64,000 bases of DNA from Mayfieldus sp963772265 (GCA_963772265.1 CAVYWS010000009.1:186001-250000); one strand, 5' to 3'. Shown: positions 25,332 through 34,951, numbered from the stretch's first letter. The notes: generated by a model from the letters alone, not told the origin. Numbers and translations: made by a program.

Positions 25332-26546
25332 CTATCTGACGTTGAAGCCTTCGCCGGTGAGGCGGCCGATGTCGTTCGTGAAGCCGATCACGAACAGCAT
25401 GATCACGAGCACGAAGCCGACCGCGCTGGCGCGCTCCATGACGCTGAACGGGACCCGCGACCCGCGCAGCTTCTCGACCAGGCTCCAGAAGATGTGGCCG
25501 CCGTCGAGCGGCAGGAACGGGAAGAGGTTGATGATCCCCAGCGAGAGGCTGACCACCGCCAGCAGGACCAGCGCCTCGCGGGCGCCGAAGCCGATGGTCT
25601 GGTGGGCCACGTCGGACACGCCGACGATGCCCGAGACCTGCTTGCGCTGCTCGGGCTCGAAGATCTGGGCGATCGACGCCGACCGTCTTGCTGGTCACCA
25701 GCCACATGAAGTCCGCCGAGCGCTTCGCCGCCCCGGCGACGTCGAGGTTCGCCGGTGAGGAGCCGTAGGAGAACCCGATCCGGGCCCGCTTCACCGCGGC
25801 GTCGTAGCGCGGCGTTATCGACAGCGTCCTCACGGTTGCCGTCGCGGTCGATCGTCAGCTTGACCGGGGTCTTGGCCGGGCAGCCGTCGGTCTGCTTGCC
25901 GGGGCACTTGTGGGCGCGCGACCAGGTTGGCGAAACTGGGCGAGGCGGTCCTCGGCGCCGGCGTCGGGGAACCGCTTGCCGTCGACCGCGAGCATCTTGT
26001 CGCCCGCGCTGAAGGTGCGCCGCGGCCGGGCTGCCCGGCTCGATGTGGCCGACCGCTGGCGTTGACGTCCCGGGCTCCGAAGGCGAGCACGAAGAGCAGC
26101 ACGAAGGCGAGCACGATGTTGACCGCGGGTCCGGCGCGCGATCACCACGATCCGCTTCCAGACCGGCTGGTTGTAGTAGGCGCGCTCGAGCACTCGGGCG
26201 GCAGCGGCTCGGAGCCGCCGCCGCCCGGCGGCGTCTGCGGCGCTCGGTCGGCGCCCTCGATCGCCGTCAGCAGGCCCTGGGGCGTGCGCTCCTCCTCCGC
26301 CGCGCCCGCCGCCGCGCGTGGCTCGAGCTCCTCGGGGTTCATCCCGGTGATCTTCACGAAGCCCCCGAGCGGGATCGCCCCGATCCCGTACTCGGTCTCG
26401 CCGATTCGCTTCGAGACCAGCTTCGGCGGGAAGAAGAGAAAGAAGCGCTCGACCCGCATCCCGACCGCCTTCGCGGCGACGAAGTGGCCGCCCTCGTGGA
26501 GGATGACCAGCAGGCAGAAGCCGAGGATGACCAGGACCCAGCTCAT
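25332..26546 (-). CDS. rseP: RseP/Rip1-type site-2 protease (about seven frameshifts)
   Basis: About 405 residues; intramembrane M50 zinc protease that cleaves membrane anti-sigma factors after site-1 cutting. Start ATG 26546: MSWVLVILGFCLLVILHEGG has the zinc motif HEGGH in TM1. Then GETEYGIGAIPLGGFVKITG, PAVNIVLAFVLLFVLAFGAR, a PDZ-type part (AGDKMLAVDGKRFPDAGAED), and the C-terminal membrane part with IINLFPFLPLDGGHIFWSLV (second active-site motif) and ending TGEGFNVR. Frame changes cluster from 26205 to 25690. The ATG overlaps the TGA of dxr (ATGA), as is common in actinobacteria, so the reading is secure despite the breaks. Confidence 0.85.
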
Positions 26547-27694
26547 GCCGGCGCCAGCTCCTCGACCAGGCCGGCGGAGCGCCTCCGCGCCTCCTCGTCG
26601 ACCGCGAACAGGTCCTCGAAGTGCGGTCAGCGGCTGCGCCGGCATCTCGTCGAGCACGCGCTCGACCACCTCGGCGATCCCGGTGAACGGCAAGCCGGCC
26701 CTCCAGGAAGGCCGCGACGGCGACCTCGTCGGCGGCGTTGAGCACGCAGGGGGCGGTGCCGCCCGCCTCACCCGCCTCGCGCGCCAGCCGCAGGCAGGGG
26801 AAGGCGTCGAGGTCGGGGGGCTCGAAGGTCAGCTCGCCGATCGCCGCCAGGTCCAGCGCCGGCGCCTCGACGTCGGCGCGCTCGGGGAAGTGCAGGGCGT
26901 AGGAGATCGGCACCCGCATGTCGGGGTAGCCGAGGTGGGCAAGCGAGGCGCCGTCGTTGAGGTGGACCAGGGAGTGGACGATCGACTGCGGGTGGACGAC
27001 GACGTCGATGCGCTCGTAGGGCACCCCGAAGAGGTGGTGGGCCTCGATCATCTCGAAGCCCTTGTTCATCAGGGTCGCCGAGTCGATCGTGATCCGCCCG
27101 CCCATGTCCCAGGTCGGGTGGGCGAGCGCCTCCTCGCGGGTGACCGCGTCGAGGTCGCGTGCGGCCGCGGAACGGCCCACCGGAGGCGGTGAGCACCAGG
27201 CGCTCGACCGTCCCCGGCGGCTCGGCGCCGATCAGCTGGAACAGGGCCGAGTGCTCGGAGTCGACCGGGAGCAGCCGCGCGTCGGTCGCCTCGGCCAGCG
27301 CGATCACCAGCTCGCCGCCGATCACCAGGCTCTCCTTGTTGGCCAGGGCGACGTCGATTCCCTCCGAGAGGGCGACGATCGTCGGCCCGAGCCCGGCCGC
27401 GCCGACGATCCCGTTGAGGACGAGGTCGGCGCCCGAGGAGGCGATCAGCTCGCGGATCGCCCTCCTCGCCGGCGAGCACCTTGCCCGCTCCACGCTCCGC
27501 TTCGCCTGCTCGGCGGCGTCTGGATCGGCGAAGGCGACGGCCGGGACGCCGTGCTCGCGCGCCTGCTCGAGCGTCGGCTCCCAGCTCGAGCCGGCGGCCA
27601 GCCCGACGACTGAGAGCCCGTCGCTGGCGGCGACGATCTCCAGCGCCTGGGTGCCGATCGAGCCCGTGCAGCCGAGGATCAAGATCTTCTTCAT
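26543..27694 (-). CDS. dxr: 1-deoxy-D-xylulose 5-phosphate reductoisomerase (several frameshifts)
   Basis: About 383 residues; first committed enzyme of the MEP pathway, NADPH- and metal-dependent. Start ATG 27694: MKKILILGCTGSIGTQALEI with the Rossmann GxTGSIG. Then VALANKESLVIGGELVIALA (the conserved NKE metal/substrate loop), LLPVDSEHSALFQLIGAEPP, LTASGGPFRGR, MGGRITIDSATLMNKGFEMI and HLFGVPYERIDVVVHPQSIV. The C-terminal helices read FTGIAEVVERVLDEMPAQPL. Frame changes occur near 27475 (two that cancel), 27172, 26700 and 26628. Its start codon overlaps the open frame downstream of the SprT-like gene and its stop overlaps rseP. Essential gene, so errors are assumed. Confidence 0.88.
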
Positions 27695-27728
27695 CCGGAA
27701 GGGTAGATAGGGTCCCGGGGCGGCGGGT

Positions 27729-28212
27729 TCAGGCGGCGTCGAGCGCCAGCTGGCCGGGGTGCAGACGGGCGGCCGCCCGACGTCGTTTCTCGAACGGCTC
27801 CGGCGTATGCGCCATGGATCGAGCTGCTGCTCGGCGCCAGGTCGATGCCGTAGGCCTGGCGCATCGCCTCGGACAGCGTCCGGCTGAAGACCGGCCCGTG
27901 CCAGGCGTTGCCTCGGCGCCCGACCGCGATGTGGACCAGCTCGTGAAGCAGGGTCTCGAGCGCGTCGCCGGGGCGGATCCCGGGATAGGCGGTGACCGAG
28001 ATCCGCCGCTCGCCGGGGACCGCGAAGCCGAGGTTGCGACGCGGGCGGGCCGAGGCGCGGCGGACCGTCAGCGAGGGAGGGCTCTGGGCCAGCTCCCCGG
28101 AGGCGCCGCCGAACAGCGGCAGCGCGCAGAGCCGCGCCATCTCCTCCTCCAGGTCCACCCCCGCGACCTCGTAGTAGCCCGCGGGTCGCCTTCGCCGCTT
28201 TGCCGCCGCCAT
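27729..28212 (-). CDS. SprT-like zinc metallopeptidase domain protein (one frameshift near the end)
   Basis: About 160 residues. The zinc-protease motif LETLLHELVHIAVGRRGNAW with HGPVFSRTLSEAM has the HExxH and the third His expected for the SprT-like family, whose members include DNA-protein crosslink proteases and uncharacterised bacterial proteins. A basic N-terminus (KRRRRPAGYY) could contact nucleic acid. The direct frame runs to 27691, but the likely native end, PFEKRRRAAARLHPGQLALD with AA, stops at 27729 in another frame, with the break near 27820. It is upstream of dxr on the same strand and may be cotranscribed. The substrate is unknown. Confidence 0.7.
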
Positions 28213-28385
28213 CGGCTGGATCCTGCCGCCCGCGGCGGCGTCAAATTTTGCCTTCAGGCGAAAGCAGAAGCGGCGATCCCCCCGCGTAGGGCCGAGCCCC
28301 TGAGGCCCGGGAGCGACGAAGGGAAGAACGAAATTTCTCTCCGGCGAGGTCCTTATTCTGGAGGCCGATCATCGCGGGAGGACCT

Positions 28386-28882
28386 ATGGAGACCCACGCA
28401 CCGAGCGGCCGACCCAGCAGCGCCGACATCGTCGCCTACTGGTTGATTTACGTGGGTATCTGACGTCCTCAACGGCTCTCTCTGTATTACGCCTTCAAGG
28501 AGAAGGTCTTCGACGACAACCTGATTGCGCCGGCGCCGATCAAGAAGGAGTTCGCCGGCTCTTTCATCGCCTCGTTTCCCGGCACCAGCCTCGCCTGGGG
28601 AATTCTCGGGATCGCGGAGGGCCTAATCGTTGTCGCATTGGTGATCAGCCTTGTCCGTGGTTAGTTCCTTCCTCAGCGTCGCAAGCCATGGCTGCTGCGA
28701 GGGCTGGGTTTCTCGATGCTGATTTTCGCAGTACTCACATTCGGCCAGAGCATGACCGCGCAATTCGAGCGTCGCCCAGCTGTACACCTACTTCGCGGCT
28801 ACCGCGGTGATCATTGTCTCTGGTCCTCCTGATGCCGCCGTACCGGCCGCTGCGCTGGCTGTCGAGCCTTGTTGGCAGCTGA
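28386..28882 (+). CDS. Small four-helix membrane protein (frameshifts and an in-frame TAG)
   Basis: ATG 28386 follows a GGGAGG ribosome site. Reading through the breaks gives about 165 residues with four hydrophobic segments: IVAYWLIYVGI, SLAWGILGIAEGLIVVALVI, LRGLGFSMLIFAVLTFGQSM, YTYFAATAVIIV, and the end PPYRPLRWLSSLVGS. Frame changes lie near 28465, 28772 and 28823. A TAG at 28662-28664 is in frame between LVRG and FLPQRRKPW; GAG would restore a glutamate. I do not recognise the family, but layout and loop charges are those of a real membrane protein. The 28213-28385 gap before it holds its promoter region and no gene that I see. Confidence 0.5.
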
Positions 28883-28916
28883 ATCGCGAACGCCCTCGTC
28901 GAAGGGTGCAGCGGAT

Positions 28917-29567
28917 TCAGGCGCGAGAGCCCGAGCCCCAGTAGAACGGGCCGGACGTCTGCCGGACCTCGATCGCCCAACCCATTTCCGTCAAGCGCCG
29001 CTCCAGCCCGGATGCCGTGTGGGGGACCTTCACCGCGCGAAAACCGGTCCCGTCCTCGAGGCGCCGTTGGATCGTCGTTGACGAGTCGCCCTCGATCAAC
29101 TCGTCGGGTGTTCTGTACCCGTCGTCAGCGAAGAACACCCGCCCTCGCGGAGTGAGGCATTCGGCGACCATCAACCAGAACGCGTCGAAGCGCTTCAGCG
29201 GCACGTGTGAAAGCCAGAAGCCGAAGAAGACCACGTCGAATTGGCGATCCGGCCGCCAGCGAAACAGGTCCGCGTTGACGAAGCCGACCCGGTCGTCCTG
29301 CCCGACCTGGCGCGATGCCATCGCCAGCATCTCGGGCGATGAGTCGATTGCCGTGACGCTCTGTGCGTGGCGGAGCAACCGCTTCGTCCACTGGCCAGGG
29401 CCACAAGCCAACTCAAGCACGTCCCCGGTCGGACGGAACGAGTCGAGCGCGTCCTCTATCTCGTCGCCGCCGGGGAGATCGAGCGCGCCAGCTTCGTACT
29501 CCGGCGCCCGAGCTCGGTAGTACGAGATCTGTTCCGATAACAAGTCGTCGAGGTCGTCGCCTTTCAC
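28917..29567 (-). CDS. Class I SAM-dependent methyltransferase
   Basis: A 216-residue soluble enzyme. Motif I is VLELACGPGQWTKRLLRHAQ (the SAM-binding E/DxxCGxG), motif II VTAIDSSPEMLAMASRQVG, motif III/IV FDVVFFGFWLSHVP and the post-core LTPRGRVFFADDGYRTPDEL. The small size and lack of an extra domain give no clue to the acceptor. The N-terminus, DLLSEQISYYRARAPEYEAG, is typical of small-molecule methyltransferases in this superfamily. It lies in the third accessory island with unrelated neighbours and is intact. The 159 bases to the next gene are a divergent promoter region. Confidence 0.8.
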   Translation of the reverse strand: MKGDDLDDLLSEQISYYRARAPEYEAGALDLPGGDEIEDALDSFRPTGDVLELACGPGQWTKRLLRHAQSVTAIDSSPEMLAMASRQVGQDDRVGFVNADLFRWRPDRQFDVVFFGFWLSHVPLKRFDAFWLMVAECLTPRGRVFFADDGYRTPDELIEGDSSTTIQRRLEDGTGFRAVKVPHTASGLERRLTEMGWAIEVRQTSGPFYWGSGSRA

Positions 29568-29726
29568 GACGGAGAATTATCCCGTCCCAGACGCGCAGCC
29601 GGTTCTGCTTTGCGCGAGGAAGGGGCGTAAGCAGCGGTCCCTCGAGAGCCTCGGTGAGTGCTGGGGACACGCTAAGGGGGCGGCCGCGGATGTCGTGCAT
29701 GGCTATGGAGATAGGATTCCCGCCGA

Positions 29727-30592
29727 ATGCGCAGCAGGGTCAGAGCGCGAAGAAAGATCGTGGTCGCCGCTTTCCTCACGGCGCTGTCGCTGGCGGCGAG
29801 CGCTTCGCAGGCCACCGCGTCGGTGACGATCGGGCAAGTCGTCCCCGCACCCGAGGGTTGCGCCCCCAATAACGACTGGGCACAGCTGTCCGTGGGGTCT
29901 GGCACGCCCTACGTGGTGCCCGGCGATGGGACGATCACCTCCTGGAGCCATAGCGCCGGCGCGGGCGCCGGGCAGACGATGACGCTGAAGATCTGGCGAC
30001 AGGTCGTCGCGGCGACGACCTACACGGCCGTCGGCCACGACGGGCCTCGCGCGCTGGCCCCGGGTGCCATCAACACGTTCTCCGCGAACATTCCGGTCAA
30101 AGCAGGCGACCTCCTCGGATTCCACAGTGGCGCGGTTGCTCCCGCTGCGTGCCTTTCAGCAATCATTCCCGGAGACACGGCCCTCGGCCGCTTCGGAGAT
30201 GCGGCGGACGGCGAGCCCGCAGACTTCACCCCTTCTCCCGTCACCTGAACATCACAGCCGTGTTCGAGCCCGCCAAACCCAGCAACTCGGTCACCTTCGG
30301 CAAGGTCAGGCGCAACACGAAGAAGGGCACGGCGACCCTCACCGTGAACGTCCCCAACCCCGGCGAGCTAACCGCGTCGGGCAAGGGTGCCAAGGTCGCC
30401 CGCGCCTCAGGCGCCGTAACCAGCAAGGCCGTGAGCGCGGGAAATGTCCAGCTGCGGATTAAGGCGAAGGGAAAGAAAAAGAGGAAGCTCAACAAAACGG
30501 GCAAGGTCAAGCTGAAGGTCGCCGTCACCTACACCCCGACCGGCGGCGACCCCAACACGCAGTCAAGAAAGCTGAAGCTCAAGAAGCGTTAG
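29727..30592 (+). CDS. Secreted beta-domain protein typical of Solirubrobacterales (one frameshift)
   Basis: About 288 residues when joined. Signal peptide residues 1-31 (KIVVAAFLTALSLAASASQA). The mature region (VTIGQVVPAPEGCAPNNDWA, then TITSWSHSAGAGAGQTMTLK and AGDLLGFHSGAVAPAACLSA) is a beta-rich domain; the frame closes at 30248, but the next frame continues DLNITAVFEPAKP-like sequence and VRRNTKKGTATLTVNVPNPG to a lysine-rich end (SRKLKLKKR). The two-part layout is common to many exported proteins of this class. The break is near 30235, in a run of C and T. Function unknown; the basic tail may bind wall polymers. Confidence 0.6.
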
Positions 30593-30658
30593 TGGTCGCG
30601 CCTCCAATGCGCGAGGAGCAGCACCAGCTATTCCTTCACCTCCGCAGGGCCGAGAAAC

Positions 30659-31160
30659 TCACAAGAAGCGGGCCATGATCAGCGCCGATCGCAGCGACCC
30701 GTCCAGACGCAGATAGTGGTCGCGGCGCAGGCCTTCGATCTCAAAGCCGGAATTGGCGTAAAGGGCGAAGGCACGGCCATTGTCGGGGAAGACCTCAAGC
30801 TCGACCTTGCGGATGCCTTCCGCTCGAGCAGCCTCGATCGCCACGTCAACCAGCTGCCGCCCCCATCCTTTCCCGCGATATTCGGGAAGAATTGACATCC
30901 CAAGGTCGCTGACGCCTTTGGCGCTGGTCGGATGAACGCTGATTCCCCCAACGAACTCGCCCCGATCCTCAAGGACGAAGATGATGTGGCCCTCCTTAAG
31001 GCTGGAGCGAACATCGTCGTCGAGTACCTCTGACCGTGCCGATCACTTTCCATGGCCAGCCCAGCGGCCCTCGTCAGCAACGGCTTTCATCTGCCTGGCC
31101 AGTCGCCCTTCGTCGCCGACTTCAGCGCGGCGGTTACTTCAGCCGGGGGATCGCACAGGC
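30659..31160 (-). CDS. GNAT-family N-acetyltransferase (frameshifts near the start)
   Basis: About 165 residues. The acetyl-CoA-binding motif A is clear: LGMSILPEYRGKGWGRQLVD (R/QxxGxG/A), followed by KVELEVFPDNGRAFALYANS and GFEIEGLRRDHYLRLDG, the beta-bulge and tail of the RimI/RimJ type. Upstream in the same frame are EGHIIFVLEDRGEFVGGISV; before that the frame changes near 31050 to LAMESDRHGQ and near 31065 to RLARQMKAVADEGRW. The start codon is uncertain, somewhere near 31160. The acceptor is unknown. GC content appears lower here than in the housekeeping genes. Confidence 0.65.
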
Positions 31161-31294
31161 TAATTGAAGGACACCGCTTACCGCTTCACGCGACGAAGAC
31201 AACGAAAGCGGTTTCACGCTAACCAGGGAGCCAAGCCGTACCGTCACCCTCGCCTCCTCAAACCGGTCAGCGGCTAAGAAAGAGGTTGATCGGC

Positions 31295-31759
31295 TTAGGG
31301 GCTGCCGTTTCCCGCTGTTGCCGTGGAACGCAGGCGATCGAATAGCTCCTCGGCCGTGTTCGCAGACAAGTTGGCGAGGGCCATTGCTCGTGCGACGGCG
31401 TCGACGGCGGCCAGCTCATCCGGCGCCAGGTGGTCGGCCGCGCTGGCGGCCAGATCGGCAGAGATCGGGCCGCGAAAGCGTGCTTCGGCCAGCGCCGCAG
31501 CGTAGGCGACGGCTGCACGGTTGCGATCGTCGAGGGCTCCCAGGTCGCCCAGGCCGATCGCCTCAAGATCGTCCGAGGAAACACCCGCGCGGTTCGCCCA
31601 GCGCTCGTGCACGAGGGTGCAGCCGCGGCAGGAGTTCACACGGCTGACGGCAACCATGACCCGCTCACGCAGGTCTGGATCGAGGCCGGCCCGAAGGTAC
31701 GCGGCAGTAAGTGGCCGGGCCCGCCGCGCGACGCCAACCAGGTCGCGGATCGCCTCCAC
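31295..31759 (-). CDS. AhpD-like / carboxymuconolactone decarboxylase family protein
   Basis: A 154-residue all-helical protein starting at GTG 31759. The AhpD core is present: VSRVNSCRGCTLVHERWANR has the redox CxxC and the histidine three residues later, part of the relay of AhpD peroxidase partners. LGDLGALDDRNRAAVAYAAA is the typical following helix. It probably acts as a thiol-dependent peroxidase or its reductant in the cytoplasm; no alkyl hydroperoxide reductase gene is adjacent. The flanking gaps 31161-31294 and 31760-32045 show no genes to me. Confidence 0.78.
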   Translation of the reverse strand: MEAIRDLVGVARRARPLTAAYLRAGLDPDLRERVMVAVSRVNSCRGCTLVHERWANRAGVSSDDLEAIGLGDLGALDDRNRAAVAYAAALAEARFRGPISADLAASAADHLAPDELAAVDAVARAMALANLSANTAEELFDRLRSTATAGNGSP

Positions 31760-32045
31760 CGGCGAGGCGAAGGTGCGGGGCGATCGGCTAGGAGCGGATC
31801 TGGCAATGCAGCAGATTGTCTCAATCCGGTGTTCCTTCGGTGTCTCGCGCGAAACCCGGCCGCCGCGTTGGAGGGCCTGTCAGCGTTCGCTTGAGACCGG
31901 CGCTACCGTTTGGGTCCGGTGTCGTGCTGCTGTGTTTGGACTGCTGCGAGCGACCGCAGATGAGATGGATTCGGACTCACGGCACCGATCTTCCTTGCAA
32001 TTCCGCACCGCTGTTGGCGGCGCTGCGACGACAGTAAGGAGCGAT

Positions 32046-32480
32046 ATGGAGAGCCACGAGGTTGACCTTGAGGACGCGGCAGAGATGCGCGAGCCTCGCG
32101 AGGAGGGGGCCGGCACGCTGCGGGCGGACATATCGAGAGCGATGGTCGGCCTCTACAAACAGCACTACGGCAAGGGACCGGTCCGCTGCCGCACCTACGT
32201 AGAGCCCGAACTGGTCCTGGTGGTCCTTGGCGAGGGCTACACGGCAGCCGAGCAGACGATGTTCGAGGCCGGCAAGTGGCATGACGTTCGGAGCGCCCGG
32301 CAGATCTGGCAGGACAGCATGCAGGAGCGCTTCGTGACCACGATCGAGGAGCTAACCGGGCGCAAGGTGGCTGCTTTCATGAGCGCCAACCGCCAGGACC
32401 CCGACTTCGCGGTGGAGATCTTTGTGCTCGAGCACCAAGCGGAGAAAGAGGAGGGCGAAACTGCTCCCTCCAGGGGATGA
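32046..32480 (+). CDS. DUF2294 family protein
   Basis: A 144-residue soluble protein; ATG 32046 follows AAGGAG with 5-base spacing. Family pattern: LRADISRAMVGLYKQHYGKG with GPVRCRTYVEPELVLVVLGE, then GYTAAEQTMFEAGKWHDVRS and TIEELTGRKVAAFMSANRQD, ending EIFVLEH. DUF2294 proteins are widespread in Firmicutes and Actinobacteria and are sometimes linked to bicarbonate or sodium handling, without a firm function. The 30 N-terminal residues are acidic and variable. Single gene on the plus strand. Confidence 0.75.
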   Translation: MESHEVDLEDAAEMREPREEGAGTLRADISRAMVGLYKQHYGKGPVRCRTYVEPELVLVVLGEGYTAAEQTMFEAGKWHDVRSARQIWQDSMQERFVTTIEELTGRKVAAFMSANRQDPDFAVEIFVLEHQAEKEEGETAPSRG

Positions 32481-32548
32481 TTCTTGCCGGCGCGGGTAAT
32501 CTAGGCGCAGGAGGGCGCCCGGCGGGCCCGATCCTCCGAGAATTGCGA

Positions 32549-32569
32549 GGGTGGCTGGCTAACCCACCC
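32549..32569 (+). terminator. Hairpin after the DUF2294 gene
   Basis: GGGTGG (32549-32554) pairs with CCACCC (32564-32569) around a 9-base loop, 69 bases past the stop at 32480. No T run follows, so intrinsic termination is only a possibility. The rest of 32481-32697 has no gene that I see. Confidence 0.25.
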
Positions 32570-32697
32570 CCACATAGGAGGTGCAGGAACTTCGGCGCTC
32601 TCTTCTTCGTGGTTTCGACTATCGATCTGGGGCGCGAGACGGCAGTCGCCTTGCTCGCGTGTCACTTCCCCTGAACGGGGCCGGCATTCGCTAGGCG

Positions 32698-33681
32698 TCA
32701 GTAGACGAACGCCACCGACAGGTAGTAGCCGACCACGATCGTGAACAGGACCGCGTCGAGGCGGTCGAGCAGGCCGCCATGGGGGCCGAAGATGTTGCCG
32801 GTGTCCTTGATCCCGAGGTCGCGCTTGACCATCGACTCGAACAGGTCGCCGATCGGGGCCACCGCCGCCACACAGGCGCCCATGATCAGGGCATCGGTTC
32901 CGTTCAGCCAGTCCTGGTAGAGGCCGGCGAACCAGAACGCCATCGTGCCGATCACGAAGCCCCCGATCAGGCCTTCCAGGGTCTTGTTCGGGGAAAGCCG
33001 CGGAGTGATCCGGCGGCTTCCGAAGAGGCGCCCGGTGGCGTAGGCCGCGGTGTCGGTGGCAAAGGTCCCGACCAGCACGTCGATCAGCAGCGCCCCGCCG
33101 TGGTCAGGGAGATCGCGCAACAGAACCGCGTGGACCAGCGGCACTCCGAGCCAGACGATGCCGAGCAGGGTGACGGCCATCGAGACGGTGATGTCGTCGC
33201 GGCGGTCGCGGGCGGCGCCGAAGAAGAACAGCAGCGGGAACGAGGCCGCGGTGACGAGCAGGACCTGGAACGAGTCGCCGAAGTGGGCGGCGGCGATCAT
33301 TGCCGGGACGGCGATGAATCCGGCCGCCTGGACCGGACGCGCCGAGCGCGCCATCAGGAAGAACTCGCGCAGCCCGATCACCCCGAGCCCGATCATCGCG
33401 CCCATGAAGACGACGCCGCCGAGGGCGGTGATCGCGATCGCAAACACGATCCAGGGGATCGCGACCGCGATCCGCTTCAGCGTCTCGCCGCTGGGGCCGC
33501 GCCGGCGGCGGGGCACCGGCTGCGGCGGCGGCGGTACCTGCGACGGGAACGGCTGCATCTCGAGGTCGTCCTCGTCGTCGCCGAAGATCGGCTCGACGTC
33601 TCGACTGTCGTCGCCGAAGATCCGGTCCGCCTCGTCGAGGAAGCGGTCGCGCCTGCGGCGTGGTCCCTCTCCCGACTCCAT
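32698..33681 (-). CDS. cdsA: Phosphatidate cytidylyltransferase
   Basis: A 327-residue membrane enzyme making CDP-diacylglycerol from phosphatidate and CTP. Eight or so membrane helices are followed by the CdsA signature: RITPRLSPNKTLEGLIGGFV with GDLFESMVKRDLGIKDTGNI and FGPHGGLLDRLDAVLF. The first 80 residues are an extra cytoplasmic region, acidic and then Pro/Arg-rich (DDEDDLEMQPFPSQVPPPPQ), longer than in typical CdsA. It follows uppS by 4 bases in the ribosomal/cell-envelope series and supplies the substrate for PgsA further along the window. Confidence 0.92.
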   Translation of the reverse strand: MESGEGPRRRRDRFLDEADRIFGDDSRDVEPIFGDDEDDLEMQPFPSQVPPPPQPVPRRRRGPSGETLKRIAVAIPWIVFAIAITALGGVVFMGAMIGLGVIGLREFFLMARSARPVQAAGFIAVPAMIAAAHFGDSFQVLLVTAASFPLLFFFGAARDRRDDITVSMAVTLLGIVWLGVPLVHAVLLRDLPDHGGALLIDVLVGTFATDTAAYATGRLFGSRRITPRLSPNKTLEGLIGGFVIGTMAFWFAGLYQDWLNGTDALIMGACVAAVAPIGDLFESMVKRDLGIKDTGNIFGPHGGLLDRLDAVLFTIVVGYYLSVAFVY

Positions 33682-33685
33682 CGTC

Positions 33686-34381
33686 CTAGCGCGCCCCGAA
33701 GCGGCGCCGGCGGGCCTCGAACTCCCTCAGGCAGGCGGAGAACGCCTCGCGGTCGAAGTCGGGCCAGAGCTCGTCGCGGAACACCAGCTCCGAATACGCG
33801 CACTGCCAGAGCAGGTAGTTGGAGGTCCGCTGCTCGCCGCTGGTACGTATGAGCAGGTCGGGATCGTGCATCTCGGGCGCGTAGAGATGACCCCGGAACT
33901 CCTCCTCGGTTTCCCCCTGAAAGCTGCGGGCCGCGTCCACGATCTCGGCGCGTCCGCCGTAGTTGAAGGCGACGAACAGCGTGATCCGGTCGTTGGCCGC
34001 GGTCTTCCGCTCGGCCCAGTCCATGCGCTCGATCAGATCCGGCGAGATCCCCTCGCGACGCCCGATGAAGCGAATCCGCACGCCCTCCTCGTCGAGCTCG
34101 GGGGTCTCGGCGTCGATCCGCTCGCCGAACATCTTCATCAGGCCGTCGACCTCTTCTGCCGACCGCGACCAGTTCTCGGTCGAGAACGAGTAAACGGTCA
34201 GCTCCTCGATCCCGAACTCGGCCGCGTCGCGGAGCCTCGCCTTGACGTTGTCGGCGCCCGCCCGGTGGCCCTCGTTGACCGGCAGGCCCCGCTGGGTTGC
34301 CCAGCGCCCGTTGCCATCGGTGATGATCGCGACGTAGCGCGCCGCGGACGCCTCCCCCGCGGCGCCAGGCTCAGACTTCAA
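33686..34381 (-). CDS. uppS: Isoprenyl (undecaprenyl) diphosphate synthase
   Basis: A 231-residue cis-prenyltransferase that builds the C55-type (or shorter) lipid carrier for wall polymers. Signatures: YVAIITDGNGRWATQRGLPV, with the catalytic Asp and the phosphate-binding GNGRWA, then GHRAGADNVKARLRDAAEFG, TVYSFSTENWSRSAEEVDGL and DLLIRTSGEQRTSNYLLWQC with AYSELVF. The start is TTG 34381, overlapping frr by 11 bases; a short N-terminal extension precedes the core. Product chain length is not decidable from sequence. Confidence 0.92.
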   Translation of the reverse strand: MKSEPGAAGEASAARYVAIITDGNGRWATQRGLPVNEGHRAGADNVKARLRDAAEFGIEELTVYSFSTENWSRSAEEVDGLMKMFGERIDAETPELDEEGVRIRFIGRREGISPDLIERMDWAERKTAANDRITLFVAFNYGGRAEIVDAARSFQGETEEEFRGHLYAPEMHDPDLLIRTSGEQRTSNYLLWQCAYSELVFRDELWPDFDREAFSACLREFEARRRRFGAR

Positions 34382-34937
34382 GGATCTCTTCTTCTTTGCC
34401 CTTCAGCAGGTTGTCGATCTCGCCGATCGCGTCGTCGGTGTGCTTCTGAAGCTCGGTCTCGGCCCGGTGCTCCTCGTCCGAGCCGGCGTCGCCCTCCTTC
34501 TTCAGCTCGCGCAGGTCGTGCATCACGTCACGGCGGATGTTCCGCACCGCAACCCGGCCCTCCTCGGCGACCCCGTGCACGACCTTGACCATCTCCTTGC
34601 GCCGCTCCTCGGTCAGCTCCGGAATCTGCAGGCGGATCACATTGCCGTCGTTGTTCGGCGTCAGGCCGACGTCTGACTCGAGGATCGCCTTCTCGATCGA
34701 GGGGATCGCCGACTTGTCGTAGGGGGTCAGGGTCAGCAGGCGCGCGTCGGTGGTGGCGATGCTGGCGAGCTGGCGCAGGTCGGTCTCGCTGCCGTAGTAG
34801 TCGACCTTGACCCGGTCGAGCAGATGCGGCGAGGCGCGGCCGGTGCGAACCGTGGCCAGCTCGTTGCGGGTCGATTCGACCGACTTTTGCATCCGCTCCT
34901 TGGCGTCCGCCAGAAACTCGTCGATCATCTCGGCCAT
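34371..34937 (-). CDS. frr: Ribosome recycling factor
   Basis: A 188-residue two-domain protein that with EF-G splits terminated ribosomes. DAKERMQKSVESTRNELATV, then VRTGRASPHLLDRVKVDYYG and TPYDKSAIPSIEKAILESDV are classic RRF sequences; the C-terminal long helix is RNIRRDVMHDLRELKKEGDA. Length is standard (about 185). Start ATG 34937 is 14 bases after pyrH, as in most bacteria. Confidence 0.96.
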   Translation of the reverse strand: MAEMIDEFLADAKERMQKSVESTRNELATVRTGRASPHLLDRVKVDYYGSETDLRQLASIATTDARLLTLTPYDKSAIPSIEKAILESDVGLTPNNDGNVIRLQIPELTEERRKEMVKVVHGVAEEGRVAVRNIRRDVMHDLRELKKEGDAGSDEEHRAETELQKHTDDAIGEIDNLLKGKEEEILEV

Positions 34938-34951
34938 GGCTGATCCTGCGG

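Noticed and set aside
20234..28212. A block of pseudogenes
   Set aside because: The broken genes include dxr and rseP, each with many isolated single-base indels and intact flanking family sequence; sequence errors explain this better.
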